64,000 nucleotides of DNA from Colwellia sp. 12G3. Its GTDB lineage: Bacteria > Pseudomonadota > Gammaproteobacteria > Enterobacterales > Alteromonadaceae. Shown here in pieces: positions 17,301-26,970 of this stretch (position 1 is the stretch's first letter; each line of letters opens with the position of its first letter). Location of the stretch: the NCBI RefSeq assembly GCF_002836775.1, contig NZ_PJAQ01000066.1, forward strand, positions 372,001-436,000. Reading direction: 5' to 3'. The translations under genes and the position numbers were made by a program. The notes below the pieces were generated by a model. It worked only from the letters and a program-made list of their open reading frames with translations, searched no databases and was not told where the DNA came from.

Positions 17301-18341
17301 TTATGCCAGATTGATTGGTGTTTTGTTAGCTTGTCCGGCAATTTCTCGTACCAATTTAGGCATTAAAAATCCTGGTAAGCTCGCTAACATGTCTTTAAAG
17401 ATAGCGACTGCATCAGCCTCGCTAACGTCGAAATGGGCTGCGCCTTGTACTGCATCGAAAAGATGTAAGTAGTAGGGCTGAATACCGGCATCAAACAATG
17501 ACTCACTTAAGTTAATTAAAACGTCAGCATCATCATTTATGCCTCGTAACAATACACTTTGATTAAACAATGGAATACGGGCTGCTCGGAGTGGCTCAAG
17601 TGCCTCGATTAACTCATCATTAATTTCATTAGGGTGATTGATATGCAAAACCATAGTGGCTTTTAAACGAGAGTTCTTTAAAAGTTCCACCAGTTTTACT
17701 GTGATCCTATTGGGTATTACCACAGGTAAACGGCTATGAATACGCAAACGTGACACATGGGGGATTTTCTCTATCTGTTCAATTAACCATGCTAGATGGT
17801 CATCATTTGCCATTAAAGGATCGCCACCACTAAAAATAACCTCACTTATTTCATCATGAGCCGCAATATAGTCAAGGGCACTTTGCCAACGCTGTTTATT
17901 AGGGCTGTTATCTTGGTAAGGAAAATGGCGGCGAAAGCAATAGCGACAATTAATGGCGCAAGCAGATTTTACTATCATCAATACTCGATTTTTGTATTTA
18001 TGTAGTAAACCTTCAGCAACCGTATCATGCTCATTTAATGGATCGGCAGAATATCCATCGGCTAGTGAAAATTCACTAGCGAGTGGCATCACTTGCTTAA
18101 GCAGAGGATCGTCAAAATCACCTTTTTTCATACGTTTAATAAATGAAAGTGGTACGCGAACGGGAAATAATTTACGGGCCTTGAAATGCTGTAAATAGGC
18201 ATCAGGGGTAATATTAAGTCGTCTTAATAGTTCTTCTGGTTCAGTAACAACGTCACGTAAATCTTTTTGCCATGATTTTTCATCACAAAGATGCAAATCA
18301 TGATCAATTTGGGTTATTATCTGCGGCAATTCTAATTTCAA
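17301..18341 (-). CDS. epmB: EF-P beta-lysylation protein EpmB (lysine 2,3-aminomutase-like)
   Basis: 346 residues, radical-SAM protein with the iron-sulfur motif CAINCRYC (Cys128, Cys132, Cys135) followed by FRRHFPY, and SGGDPL (GGDP SAM-binding motif) near 170. In the family EpmB converts (S)-alpha-lysine to (R)-beta-lysine, which EpmA attaches to a conserved lysine of EF-P. The divergent neighbour is efp itself, with only 98 bp between the two start codons, which confirms the assignment over a catabolic aminomutase. EpmA is not in this window. Confidence 0.95.
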   Translation of the reverse strand: MKLELPQIITQIDHDLHLCDEKSWQKDLRDVVTEPEELLRRLNITPDAYLQHFKARKLFPVRVPLSFIKRMKKGDFDDPLLKQVMPLASEFSLADGYSADPLNEHDTVAEGLLHKYKNRVLMIVKSACAINCRYCFRRHFPYQDNSPNKQRWQSALDYIAAHDEISEVIFSGGDPLMANDDHLAWLIEQIEKIPHVSRLRIHSRLPVVIPNRITVKLVELLKNSRLKATMVLHINHPNEINDELIEALEPLRAARIPLFNQSVLLRGINDDADVLINLSESLFDAGIQPYYLHLFDAVQGAAHFDVSEADAVAIFKDMLASLPGFLMPKLVREIAGQANKTPINLA

Positions 18342-18439
18342 TTGAACATCTCTTGCTAGCTACTTCAACCATTATAACGGTTATAGCTTAGCGAAGATCA
18401 AATAAATAACTTAATAATTAATAAAAGAGCACTCTTATT

Positions 18440-19015
18440 ATGGCAACATTCAGTACCAATCAGTTTAAAGCTGGACTTAAAATCATGCTTGATGGCGAAC
18501 CTTGTAATATTCTTGAAAATGAACTGGTTAAGCCAGGTAAAGGCCAAGCCTTTAGCCGCGTTAAAATACGTAAACTCGTTTCAGGTAAAGTATTAGAGAA
18601 AACCTTTAAATCAGGAGAGTCTGTTGAAGGTGCTGACGTAATGGAAGTAGAACTCGCTTATTTATATGCTGATGGTGAGTTCTGGCACTTTATGAATAAC
18701 GAGACATTCGAGCAAATTGGCGCAGAAGAAAAAGCCTTAGGCGAGACGGTAAAATGGTTAGTTGAAGGTGATATTTGTACTATTACTCTATGGAATGGCA
18801 CCCCAATTAGCGTAACACCGGCAAATTTTGTTGATATTGATATCACAGAAACAGACCCAGGCTTAAAAGGTGATACCGCTGGTACTGGTGGCAAACCAGC
18901 AACATTAGCTACCGGCGCTGTGGTACGTGTCCCTTTATTTGTTCAAATCGGTGAGAAAGTGCGTATAGATACACGTTCTGGTGAATATGTTTCGCGAGCA
19001 ACAAAAGCTCAATAA
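18440..19015 (+). CDS. efp: translation elongation factor P
   Basis: 191 residues, three beta-barrel domains. The modified lysine is Lys34 in [12 protein letters not shown], and domain III has [25 protein letters not shown] and ends [14 protein letters not shown], both diagnostic. EF-P relieves ribosome stalling at polyproline stretches. The presence of EpmB next to it fits beta-lysylation at Lys34. Start ATG at 18440. The beta-barrel protein gene begins 24 bp after its stop and may share the transcript. Confidence 0.97.
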   Translation: MATFSTNQFKAGLKIMLDGEPCNILENELVKPGKGQAFSRVKIRKLVSGKVLEKTFKSGESVEGADVMEVELAYLYADGEFWHFMNNETFEQIGAEEKALGETVKWLVEGDICTITLWNGTPISVTPANFVDIDITETDPGLKGDTAGTGGKPATLATGAVVRVPLFVQIGEKVRIDTRSGEYVSRATKAQ

Positions 19016-19039
19016 TTTAATGTAACTAAAGGAAAAATA

Positions 19040-19726
19040 ATGTTTATTAACAAAATGTTAATGTCGAAAATAATGATTGTTAGCTGTATTGTAGGCTTAT
19101 TAGCCAGTACGGCTAGTACTGATGCAAATGCTAACTACACGAAGCGTAGTGATAAGTGGGAAGCAAGTTTTAAAGTATTGAATTCTCAGGATACAGTTAT
19201 CGATGGTCAAAATGGCTCTCAAACTGATATGAAGAGTGACTATGGTTGGGGTTTTACCCTGGGTTATAATGTAAACCCTCATATTTTAGTTAACTTTGAT
19301 TTTTCATCAACGACGCCTAGTTATACCGCCACCTTAGTTGAGGCTGATAGCGATAACACTTATCAAATAAGTCACAAAATGGACGTGTTAGAAAGTCAGT
19401 TTAATGTGGTCTATAGCGTTTTTGCTTCGCAATTTACCCCGTATGTACAAGCAGGTGCTGGTTGGAGTTTTGTTGATAGTAATATTGCTGATGGACCACC
19501 TAACACATTCTGTTGGTATAGCCCATGGTGGGGCTATGTTTGTGATGGTTATCAAAATACTTATAACGATGAACGTTTTTCTTATAATTTTGCTGTAGGT
19601 TTTCGTTACGAGCTAGATAATAGTCTTTTTTTCAGAGCTAGCTATAAACAATCGTGGATTGATTTAAGCCATTCAGAGGATGCGAGTATAGGCTCTTATA
19701 ATCTAGAAATAGGCTCGATATTCTAG
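19040..19726 (+). CDS. small outer-membrane beta-barrel protein
   Basis: 228 residues with a signal peptide (cleavage near ASTDANA, about residue 31). Alternating strands follow: WGFTLGYNVNPHILVNFDFS, FTPYVQAGAGWSFVDSN and FSYNFAVGFRYELDNSLFFRASY, typical of 8-stranded OmpW/OmpA-like barrels. The repeated aromatic residues and the C-terminal strand ending in Phe (LEIGSIF) fit BAM recognition. Cys154 and Cys164 could form a loop disulfide around WYSPWWGYV. Function not known. AAAGGAAAAATA precedes the ATG. A strong terminator follows at 19814. Confidence 0.8.
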   Translation: MFINKMLMSKIMIVSCIVGLLASTASTDANANYTKRSDKWEASFKVLNSQDTVIDGQNGSQTDMKSDYGWGFTLGYNVNPHILVNFDFSSTTPSYTATLVEADSDNTYQISHKMDVLESQFNVVYSVFASQFTPYVQAGAGWSFVDSNIADGPPNTFCWYSPWWGYVCDGYQNTYNDERFSYNFAVGFRYELDNSLFFRASYKQSWIDLSHSEDASIGSYNLEIGSIF

Positions 19727-19813
19727 GCGGTATTTTTAGCTTAGATGACGGAATAAATACTTAAAGCGATCAGCATTAATTGTTAGTAAACCGTAAGTAA
19801 ATTATTATTAAAT

Positions 19814-19850
19814 AAACCCAGTGAACAGCATGACTGTTTACTGGGTTTTT
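19814..19850 (+). terminator. Rho-independent terminator after efp/beta-barrel genes
   Basis: AAACCCAGTGAACAG pairs with CTGTTTACTGGGTTT (one G-T pair) around a 5-nt loop, followed by T-run. Confidence 0.85.
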
Positions 19851-20000
19851 TATTGCTTAGAAAAAATATTCCACTGGCAATAGAATCAAGAAATATAGCC
19901 GTTAATTCAGTTTAAGTTACTGGTGGCTATACTTAAGTCAACTGCTCAGGTATATTCAATATTAAGTTTAACCTTGTTATTTTACTTTTAAGTAGGTCGC

Positions 20001-21023
20001 GTGAAAGAAAAGTCAACGTCATTTGATATTGCTTATAGAGCTGGGGTTTCTCAATCTACAGTCTCAAGAGCTTTGCGAAATAGCCCATTAGTTAATGAGG
20101 CTACACGAGAGAAAATTCAAGCTATTGCCAAAGAGTTAAATTACAAGGTTGATAAAAATGCCAGTAATTTGCGCTCACAGCAAAGTGATACTATTGCTTT
20201 GTTGTTATTTGAAGATCCTACTAATGATGATTCAGCAATTAACCCTTTTTTCTTGTCCATGTTGGGCAGTATAACTCGGGCTTGTTCGCAAAAAGGCTAT
20301 GACTTGTTAGTGTCTTTTCAGCAAGCAAGTGATGACTGGCATGCTGACTTTGAAGACAGTAATAAAGCCGATGGTCTAATTTTATTAGGTTATGGCGACT
20401 ATGTTGACTATGAAGAGAAGTTAGTTAAATTGCTAGATCAAGGTACACACTTTGTGCGCTGGGGAGCTGAAGTTAAAAATTTACCGCTCATCTCGGTAGG
20501 TTGTGACAACTATCAAGGCGGCAAAGAAATGACCGAGCATCTCATCAATAAAGGCCGTAAAAGCATTGCTTTTTTAGGTAGTGCCTCTACGCACGCTCCT
20601 GAGTTTTTTGAACGCTATAAAGGCCACTGTCAGTCACTAATAGCGAATGGAATAGTGGTGAACCCACTGTTGCAATATAATGCCCTGTACACCGAAGAAG
20701 CAGGTTATCAAGCCGCGATTAAATTAATCTCAAGCGGTGAGACCTTCGACGCTATTTGTGCCGCTTGTGATCTTATTGCTATTGGCGCTATGCGCGCATT
20801 ACAAGAACATAATATTGCCATCCCAGAACAAGTCGCTCTAGTAGGTTTTGATGATATTGCGATTGCCAGTTTTACCTTTCCATCGCTAACAACAGTAAAA
20901 CAAGATACTCAGTTAGCCGGCGAGTTATTAGTGGGTACTTTACTGGCTATGATAAGTGGTGAAGAAGTGAAAACCACCTTGATCCCACCAGAATTAGTTG
21001 TTCGTAAGTCTTGCGGTAGTTAA
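20001..21023 (+). CDS. LacI-family regulator, probable maltodextrin regulon repressor (MalR-like)
   Basis: 340 residues. N-terminal LacI HTH (SFDIAYRAGVSQSTVSRALR) and hinge helix around KNASNLRSQQS, then a ribose-binding-protein-like effector domain with GLILLGYGDYVDY, AFLGSASTHAPE, FDAICAACDLIAIGAM and VGFDDIAIASFTFPSLTTVKQD. The start is GTG at 20001; no in-frame ATG lies before the HTH. It sits at the edge of the alpha-glucan genes. Seven 16-bp palindromes with central ACGT occur only in front of those genes, so this protein is their likely reader, responding to a maltose-type sugar. The pairing of protein and site is inferred. Confidence 0.85.
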   Translation: MKEKSTSFDIAYRAGVSQSTVSRALRNSPLVNEATREKIQAIAKELNYKVDKNASNLRSQQSDTIALLLFEDPTNDDSAINPFFLSMLGSITRACSQKGYDLLVSFQQASDDWHADFEDSNKADGLILLGYGDYVDYEEKLVKLLDQGTHFVRWGAEVKNLPLISVGCDNYQGGKEMTEHLINKGRKSIAFLGSASTHAPEFFERYKGHCQSLIANGIVVNPLLQYNALYTEEAGYQAAIKLISSGETFDAICAACDLIAIGAMRALQEHNIAIPEQVALVGFDDIAIASFTFPSLTTVKQDTQLAGELLVGTLLAMISGEEVKTTLIPPELVVRKSCGS

Positions 21024-21120
21024 GGTGTAATTGTAAGTTGGGAAAGTAATGAGACAAGCTGTTAGATAAATTCTTAGATAAGTAGTTAAGAGGGTGACTA
21101 TCAGAGTAGATAAACTTTAT

Positions 21121-21154
21121 TACCAGCTTTGATTAACGTTAATCAAAGCTGGTA
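21121..21154. terminator. 34-bp perfect palindrome downstream of the LacI gene
   Basis: Arms of 17 bases, TACCAGCTTTGATTAAC and its exact complement, with AACGTT at the centre. No T-run on the plus strand. Probably terminates the LacI transcript, though a binding-site role cannot be excluded. Confidence 0.55.
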
Positions 21155-21185
21155 GCAGTAACGTTTTAAGAAGCGAGGTTAACTT

Positions 21186-21450
21186 ATACCAATTTGATTA
21201 AATTTCTTCCCAACTCAGAGCTGTACTCAATGTTCAATAACAAGGCGAGTTTATTTATTTTAGTCATTCTAAACCAAATAAATTTAACGATGTTAGTGGG
21301 CGTTGAGTAAGCTCCAAAATGGCGAGTTTAAAGGGTTTATATGCAGCGTTATTGATTTCGATAAGGGAATAACCATTCTCTTCAATCAATGCCTTGCCTC
21401 TAAAACCTTTAATTCTCGCTGAGTGGGAACGAACTTAATCAACTTGGTAT
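21186..21450. mobile_element. MITE-like element, copy B (shorter form, inverted relative to copy A)
   Basis: 265 bp bounded by ATACCAATTTGATTAAATTTC on the left and the complement of ATACCAAGTTGATTAAGTTCG on the right. Its reverse complement aligns along the full length of the element at 2818-3131, with scattered substitutions and without the roughly 49-bp palindromic insert. It fills the space between the LacI palindrome and the MFS gene, and its last base (21450) is the last base of the MFS stop codon. No open frame of note. Confidence 0.75.
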
Positions 21451-22937
21451 TACTCAGTCACAATTGCTTGTTCAGCATCTTCTTTAACAAAGTAAACCGA
21501 AATAGCACCAAGCAACATTGAAATACCCGCCAACATAATAATATAGATAGCTTGATTATCAAATACAGCCGTCAGAATCCATCCCGCAAAAATACCAGAA
21601 ACTATTTGTGGAGCCGCAATGGTGAAATTAAATATTCCCATATAAACGCCCGTTTGCTTTACCGGTAATGAGCCAGCCAAAATCGCGTAGGGCATTGCTA
21701 ATATTGCAGCCCAAGCAATACCAACGCCAATCATAGGTAAAAATAACGACACGGCACCTTGAGGCACTGAAATCTGCGTGATACCTAAATTAACCAACGT
21801 TAGCTCTGGGTTATGTACCAGCATGATACTTAAATAGCCAATACCACCAGCAAGTAAAGACAGTGAATACGTTAGTTTACGGCCAATTTTATTGGCAACT
21901 TTCGCCATAAAAATGGAAGCTATTGCGGCAAATAACGAATAAGCAGCAAAGATAATACCCACCCAATCACCGGCAGTACCCTTAGCTTGAGCAATATGTG
22001 CGGGTATGGTGCCGACAGACTCTAAATAAGTTGGGTCAAACCATTTTGCATCAATGCCCCAGATATGTTGTGCAATGGCAGGCATGGTGTATACCCACAT
22101 AATAAATAATGCAAACCATGAGAAGAACTGCACGAGTGCAAGTTGCTTCATCGTTTTCGGCATAGTTTTTACTAGGGAGAAAAACTCAACTAGTTTCTCG
22201 CTAAGAGATTGTTCTACTTTGTTATCTTCTAGTTCAGATAAACCATTAGTGCCTGGCGTATATTCTTTGGTACGTAATACTGTCCATAATACCGAGCCAA
22301 GCATTACTGTTGCGCCAATATAAAACGCCCAAATTACCGAAGGGGCAACTTGACCCGTACTGGCAGTATTTTCTAGGCCAATGACATTCGTTAATACGAA
22401 AGGTAAAATTGAGCCAAAAACAGCACCAATATTAATTAAAAAAGATTGAATAGAGTAACCGACGTTACGCTGCTCTGAAGGTACCATGTCCGAAACTAAG
22501 GCACGAAATGGCTGAAAAGCTAAATTAAAAGAGGCGTCCATTAACGCCAGCATCATAGCACCAAAAAATAGTGGCGTGATAAAACTCGCTAATGTTGCCG
22601 AATTTGGCATTAATAACATGCCAATGGCAGCAGCAATACCACCGGCTAAAATATAAGGGTTACGACGACCGAGGCGGTTCCACGTTTTATCTGAAGCAGC
22701 TCCAACGATAGGTTGAATGATCAGGCCCATGATAGGAGCAACTAGCCAAAATAGTGATAGAGAATGAAGGTCTGCGCCTAAATCAGAAAGTATTCGACTC
22801 GCATTGGCATTTTGTAAGGCAAAGCCAAACTGCACTCCGAGAAAACCGAAACTTACATTCCAAATTTGCCAAAAACTCAAACGGGGTTTTTGCTGACTAT
22901 TTTTTGCTGGCTTACTTATGTCGCTTGGATTGCTCAT
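21450..22937 (-). CDS. MFS sugar transporter, SLC45/MalT-like (maltose-type symporter)
   Basis: 495 residues with about 12 membrane segments. N-terminal FWQIWNVSFGFLGVQFGFALQ and WLVAPIMGLIIQPIVGAASD, followed by LGRRNPYILAGG (the MFS loop 2-3 motif RxGRRxP), are characteristic of the SLC45-like sugar:proton symporters of marine and plant-associated proteobacteria. It should bring maltose or glucose across the inner membrane. An operator of the LacI regulon lies 204 bp upstream at 23141. The stop codon touches the MITE at 21186-21450. Confidence 0.88.
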   Translation of the reverse strand: MSNPSDISKPAKNSQQKPRLSFWQIWNVSFGFLGVQFGFALQNANASRILSDLGADLHSLSLFWLVAPIMGLIIQPIVGAASDKTWNRLGRRNPYILAGGIAAAIGMLLMPNSATLASFITPLFFGAMMLALMDASFNLAFQPFRALVSDMVPSEQRNVGYSIQSFLINIGAVFGSILPFVLTNVIGLENTASTGQVAPSVIWAFYIGATVMLGSVLWTVLRTKEYTPGTNGLSELEDNKVEQSLSEKLVEFFSLVKTMPKTMKQLALVQFFSWFALFIMWVYTMPAIAQHIWGIDAKWFDPTYLESVGTIPAHIAQAKGTAGDWVGIIFAAYSLFAAIASIFMAKVANKIGRKLTYSLSLLAGGIGYLSIMLVHNPELTLVNLGITQISVPQGAVSLFLPMIGVGIAWAAILAMPYAILAGSLPVKQTGVYMGIFNFTIAAPQIVSGIFAGWILTAVFDNQAIYIIMLAGISMLLGAISVYFVKEDAEQAIVTE

Positions 22938-23140
22938 CTCAATGCACTCTTATTGTTATGTGTTACCTTGTTTGCCTTTAAAAAAAAGCACATTATTATT
23001 TTAGGAAAGTCTAATAATAATGTGCAATACCAAATAAGGCATTAAACAAGCGTGTGTTGCATTATCTTTTAAGCTCTATTGAACGAAAAAACTAAAACAA
23101 GAATTTTAATATACCCATTTTAGCGAGTAACCACTAGATG

Positions 23141-23156
23141 TTACATACGTATTCAG
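23141..23156. promoter_or_regulatory. LacI-type operator upstream of the MFS sugar transporter
   Basis: TTACATACGTATTCAG, 14 of 16 positions matching the palindromic consensus TTGMATACGTATKCAA with its complement variants, in the 249-bp gap between glk and the transporter gene. Confidence 0.65.
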
Positions 23157-23186
23157 TAACGTCTAGTTACCTTTGATTACCTTTGT

Positions 23187-24230
23187 TTACCTTTGTAAAA
23201 CAAAAGCAGCGGCGCCAAGTAATCCTGGTTGCTCTTCGGTGATTACGTAAGTGGGCGCTTGCTCGGTAATAGAGGACAAGCGACCTTTACTTTCAAAACG
23301 CGCTCTAAAGTCGCTTGATTTTAAGTAATCAATAAAGCGTGGCACTATGCCACCTGCGATATAAACACCCCCTTGGCTATTCATTATTAAGGCTAAATTA
23401 CCAGCAAAACTACCCAGTACATTACAAAAGAGTGCAAGTGTTTGCTCACAAATATCACAAGTGCCGTTAAGGGCTTTAGTGGTGATGTCTTTAGCGGAAA
23501 GTTTATCATTTATGGTGGTAATTTCTTTCCCTTGCTCAATAAATAAGAGCGCCTGATAAACTTGCTCTAAACCATAACCAGACAGTAATTGCTCGTATGA
23601 AACACGTTTTCTGAGGCCTTGAATAAAGTTCATCACCTGTTGTTCAGTTTCATTAATCGGAGCAAAATCAATATGACCACCTTCACCACTAATACAGTGC
23701 CATTGTTCATTACCGGCAACAGTTAGTGGCACTAAGTTGGCTACGCCTAAACCTGTGCCTGGCCCACATACCGAAATGGGTTTACCAGCAACACTGGTAC
23801 CACCACCTATTTTTACTTTCTGTTGCTCAGAGAGTAATGGAATGGCCATAGCTATTGCCGTGTAATCATTAATAAAGCTTAATTTATTAAGGTTTAAACT
23901 TTCTTTAAGCTCTTTTTGTGAGAACTGCCAAGGTAAATTTGTCATGCTAATGAAATCGTTATCTACCGGACAAGCAATTGCAAAACAAGCGTTAATAACT
24001 AGGTTATCAAGTTGTTTAGCTTCAATATAATGCGCAACCACTTCTGCTAAGCTAGAAAACGCTTTGCATTGATAGGTTTCAATATCAGTGATATCAATAC
24101 CACAGGTATCAATATCGGTGGTATCAGTAATAGATTTTGCTGTTGCTTGCGCTAAGCGAATATTGGTACCACCAATATCAGCAATGAGGTTGATAGTACT
24201 TTTTTCTGTGGTGGGTAAATTTGTATTCAT
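23187..24230 (-). CDS. glk: glucokinase
   Basis: 347 residues. ATP-binding LIADIGGTNIRLA near residue 15, FINDYTAIAMAIP (catalytic Asp) near 119, VCGPGTGLGVANLVP and GEGGHIDFAP as in bacterial Glk, and GGVYIAGGIVPR near 290. It phosphorylates glucose released by the glucosidases encoded next to it. Residues 20-50 (AKSITDTTDIDTCGIDITDIE) are an insertion relative to short glucokinases. It starts 3 bp after the stop of the GH31 gene, so the two are an operon under the operator cluster at 26884-26970. Confidence 0.93.
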   Translation of the reverse strand: MNTNLPTTEKSTINLIADIGGTNIRLAQATAKSITDTTDIDTCGIDITDIETYQCKAFSSLAEVVAHYIEAKQLDNLVINACFAIACPVDNDFISMTNLPWQFSQKELKESLNLNKLSFINDYTAIAMAIPLLSEQQKVKIGGGTSVAGKPISVCGPGTGLGVANLVPLTVAGNEQWHCISGEGGHIDFAPINETEQQVMNFIQGLRKRVSYEQLLSGYGLEQVYQALLFIEQGKEITTINDKLSAKDITTKALNGTCDICEQTLALFCNVLGSFAGNLALIMNSQGGVYIAGGIVPRFIDYLKSSDFRARFESKGRLSSITEQAPTYVITEEQPGLLGAAAFVLQR

Positions 24231-24233
24231 GAC

Positions 24234-26810
24234 TTATTGTATCGTTAGAGTTAAAGGTTGATGCTGCCAAGTAAAATTGACCGTTAAGGTGTTGTCTGTA
24301 TTCTGCCAAATAGCGTTTTTTATTACTTTATTGTTCAGGCTTACTTTCTTTGGCGCTTGTTCGACATTATGAATAACTAATGTCATTACACGTGCTGTTG
24401 GCATGCTTTTATAACCTTTACCTGTGCGATTAAGGCTTATACTTAACTGTTTTTGTTGTTTAGCTGAAAACTGAAGTAATTCAAATAAACCTTTTTCGAT
24501 AGCTTGATAGGTTTTGCCGTCATCTTCATACATTTCATAGTTAGCGGTGGGCACTGATTTATCGGCATAATAATGTAAGGTTAATTTGCTGGCGTCATAA
24601 TCTTGTGTTGATTGAATATTATCAACCATTGGGATAAACGAACCTGCACGTACCAGCACAGGTAACGTTTCTAAACTGGTTGCCAAGTTAATGGTTTGAT
24701 TGCCTTTATATTTTTTAGCGGGTTTATTATCACTAGTGAAGTAATCAAACCAAACACCTGCAGGTAAGTTTACTGCGACTGAGGTGACATTAGGTGATAC
24801 CACCGGAGTTACTAAAAAGGCATCGCCCCACAGATAACTGCTGGCATTATCAAATACTGTCAAATCAGCTTTATCTCCAAGACCTGATTTAGATATCTTT
24901 TCAGCTTTTTCTTCAAAGAATAGCGGGCGCATTAATGGCATGCCCGTGGTACTGTTTTGATAGGCGAGGGTGTAATTGTATGGCAGCAGCTTATATCTTA
25001 ACTTGATGTATTCTCTTAAAATATCTTGTGTTTGTTTGTCATGAAATACCGCTTCTGGTGCAATGTTATCTTGGCCGTGAGGACGGTAAATTGGCTGGAA
25101 TATGCCATATTGTAACCAACGAATATACATCTCTTGATCAAACTGCTCGCCACCAGCAAAGCCGCCTAAATCAGAGTGGGTATAAGCCATACCCAATAAA
25201 CTCATTTGTAAGCTCAACTCAACTTGCGGTTTTAAGCCGCCCCAAGAGCGACTAACATCTCCGGTCCATGGGATCATGCCATAGCGCTGTGAACCGGCAA
25301 AACCCGAACGCATTAAAATAAATGGTCGCTGATCAGGGCTCATGCTCACTTGGTTATCAAAGACCATTTTAGCCCATTGATGACCATAAACATTATGAAT
25401 AGCATCTGCATTTACGACGCTGCCATCACTTAGCGTATGCAAGGTATCGCTAGGATGAACTTCCGGCTCACCTAAGTCACCCCACCAACCAGTCACGCCT
25501 TGCTGATAAAGTTTCTGGTAAATATTATTAAACCACTGCTGACCTTTGTCATTAAAGACGTCAACTAAGCCAGTATTACCAAAATAAAAATCAAATTGTT
25601 TCGCTTTGCCGTGTTCATCGGTAGCTAATGCTTGATGTTCAACAGCATCTTGCCACTTACCTGATGTGCTCAGTATAAAAGGCTCAGTGATTAAAATTGT
25701 ATTTACACCTTTATCTTTGATATCACGGATCATTTTCTCAGGCTCAGGGAAGGCATTGTTATCCCAAGCTAAATTGCCCATATGACCTTGAATATCTTTA
25801 CCAAACCAATATAAATCTAGGATAAGTGCATCAAGAGGAAAGTCTAAATCGATAAATTTATCAACGGTTGCTCTAACTTCGGCTTCTGAGCGGTAACCAA
25901 AACGTGACGCATAATTACCTAAAGACCAGCGAGGTGGTAAAGGTTGTTTACCGGTCACATCAACATAGTTATTAAGTAATTTAGGGTAACTATCTGCAGA
26001 AAAAACGATATATGACATACGACCTGCGACAGCAGAAAACTCGAGAATGTTCTTTTCTTTTTTAGCTATATCCATATAACCCTTGGCAGAGTTATCAAAT
26101 AGAACAATGTATTTATTACTCGACATGACCGCCGGTATCGAGAAGTTCATTTGTTGTGATTGCGTGGTGTAGCCGTAATGTGCGCGGTTATATAAAGGGA
26201 AACTATGGCCGCGTCTGTCCATGCCTAATACACGTTCACCGCCACCAAGCATTTTTTCGGTGTCGTCTAAATGAAAACGAAAGCCTTGAATAGGCAATTC
26301 TTTGTTGATTTTTGTTGCCGTGCTACTACCTTCTATCGGCGGAATTTCAATGACTTCATTTACCGCACCGCGGAACAAGCCTTGTTCCTCAGCGATAAGT
26401 AACTTGTTCTGTTGGTCTTTATCTTTGTGGTAGTAACTAATTGAAAAAGGGGCCTTGTTAATTACAGCACTCAGTTTGTTCAAGGTTAAGGTCAGCTGAT
26501 TTTTATCTTCTTTAATAACAAAGTGACGGCTCAGCGCGTGTTCCTTGATGGCGAAAGAAGGCAGATGACTGGCAGGCAGTTTTTTCTTCAAATCTTGATA
26601 GTGGGTAGCTATTGCGCCTTCGCCATAAGCGTTCAATGTTACTTCAACGAGGTTTGTTTTGATAACAACCGTATTACCTTCTACTTTATGGTTTAGGTAA
26701 TTGCCATTACTTGCCAATGATGAAGTTGATATGACTAAGCAAGCTAATAAGCTTGTTAATACATAAGTTAATAAGTTAACGCTGAAGTATTTAAATGTGA
26801 ATAAACGCAA
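24234..26810 (-). CDS. exported alpha-glucosidase, glycoside hydrolase family 31
   Basis: 858 residues with a signal peptide (cleavage near residue 34, SLAS-NG). N-terminal beta-sandwich (about 40-290), then the barrel with LILDLYWFGKDIQGHMGNLAWD, nucleophile Asp445 and Glu448 in WWGDLGEPEVH, acid/base Asp518 in PWTGDVSRSWGG, then HGQDNIAPEA, and C-terminal beta domains. GH31 enzymes release alpha-glucose from maltodextrins. The signal peptide places it in the periplasm or on the surface, feeding the MFS transporter. The GH31 subfamily (alpha-glucosidase versus transglycosylase) cannot be settled by eye. First gene of the GH31-glk operon. Confidence 0.92.
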   Translation of the reverse strand: MRLFTFKYFSVNLLTYVLTSLLACLVISTSSLASNGNYLNHKVEGNTVVIKTNLVEVTLNAYGEGAIATHYQDLKKKLPASHLPSFAIKEHALSRHFVIKEDKNQLTLTLNKLSAVINKAPFSISYYHKDKDQQNKLLIAEEQGLFRGAVNEVIEIPPIEGSSTATKINKELPIQGFRFHLDDTEKMLGGGERVLGMDRRGHSFPLYNRAHYGYTTQSQQMNFSIPAVMSSNKYIVLFDNSAKGYMDIAKKEKNILEFSAVAGRMSYIVFSADSYPKLLNNYVDVTGKQPLPPRWSLGNYASRFGYRSEAEVRATVDKFIDLDFPLDALILDLYWFGKDIQGHMGNLAWDNNAFPEPEKMIRDIKDKGVNTILITEPFILSTSGKWQDAVEHQALATDEHGKAKQFDFYFGNTGLVDVFNDKGQQWFNNIYQKLYQQGVTGWWGDLGEPEVHPSDTLHTLSDGSVVNADAIHNVYGHQWAKMVFDNQVSMSPDQRPFILMRSGFAGSQRYGMIPWTGDVSRSWGGLKPQVELSLQMSLLGMAYTHSDLGGFAGGEQFDQEMYIRWLQYGIFQPIYRPHGQDNIAPEAVFHDKQTQDILREYIKLRYKLLPYNYTLAYQNSTTGMPLMRPLFFEEKAEKISKSGLGDKADLTVFDNASSYLWGDAFLVTPVVSPNVTSVAVNLPAGVWFDYFTSDNKPAKKYKGNQTINLATSLETLPVLVRAGSFIPMVDNIQSTQDYDASKLTLHYYADKSVPTANYEMYEDDGKTYQAIEKGLFELLQFSAKQQKQLSISLNRTGKGYKSMPTARVMTLVIHNVEQAPKKVSLNNKVIKNAIWQNTDNTLTVNFTWQHQPLTLTIQ

Positions 26811-26883
26811 AACAATACCCTTAAGGTTGGGGGGAATACGAGAGTGCTTTTGATAATACCCTTAGTCTAAGGTATGCGACATC

Positions 26884-26899
26884 TTGAATACGTATGCAA
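26884..26899. promoter_or_regulatory. LacI-type operator 1 in the GH31/GH13 divergent promoter
   Basis: TTGAATACGTATGCAA, 74 bp upstream of the GH31 start codon. Same 16-bp layout as the sites at 49050 and 49337. Confidence 0.75.
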
Positions 26900-26923
26900 G
26901 GGGTACTTCTCATTGCATAAGTA

Positions 26924-26939
26924 TTACATACGTATGTAA
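26924..26939. promoter_or_regulatory. LacI-type operator 2, perfect palindrome
   Basis: TTACATACGTATGTAA is fully symmetrical. It is centred 40 bp from operator 1, about four helical turns, on the same face of the DNA. Confidence 0.8.
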
Positions 26940-26954
26940 TTTTGGGGATTTGTT

Positions 26955-26970
26955 ATACATACGTATGCAA
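26955..26970. promoter_or_regulatory. LacI-type operator 3
   Basis: ATACATACGTATGCAA, 31 bp from operator 2 and 120 bp before the chosen GH13 start at 27091. A half-site TTGCATAAGTA lies at 26913. Confidence 0.7.
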
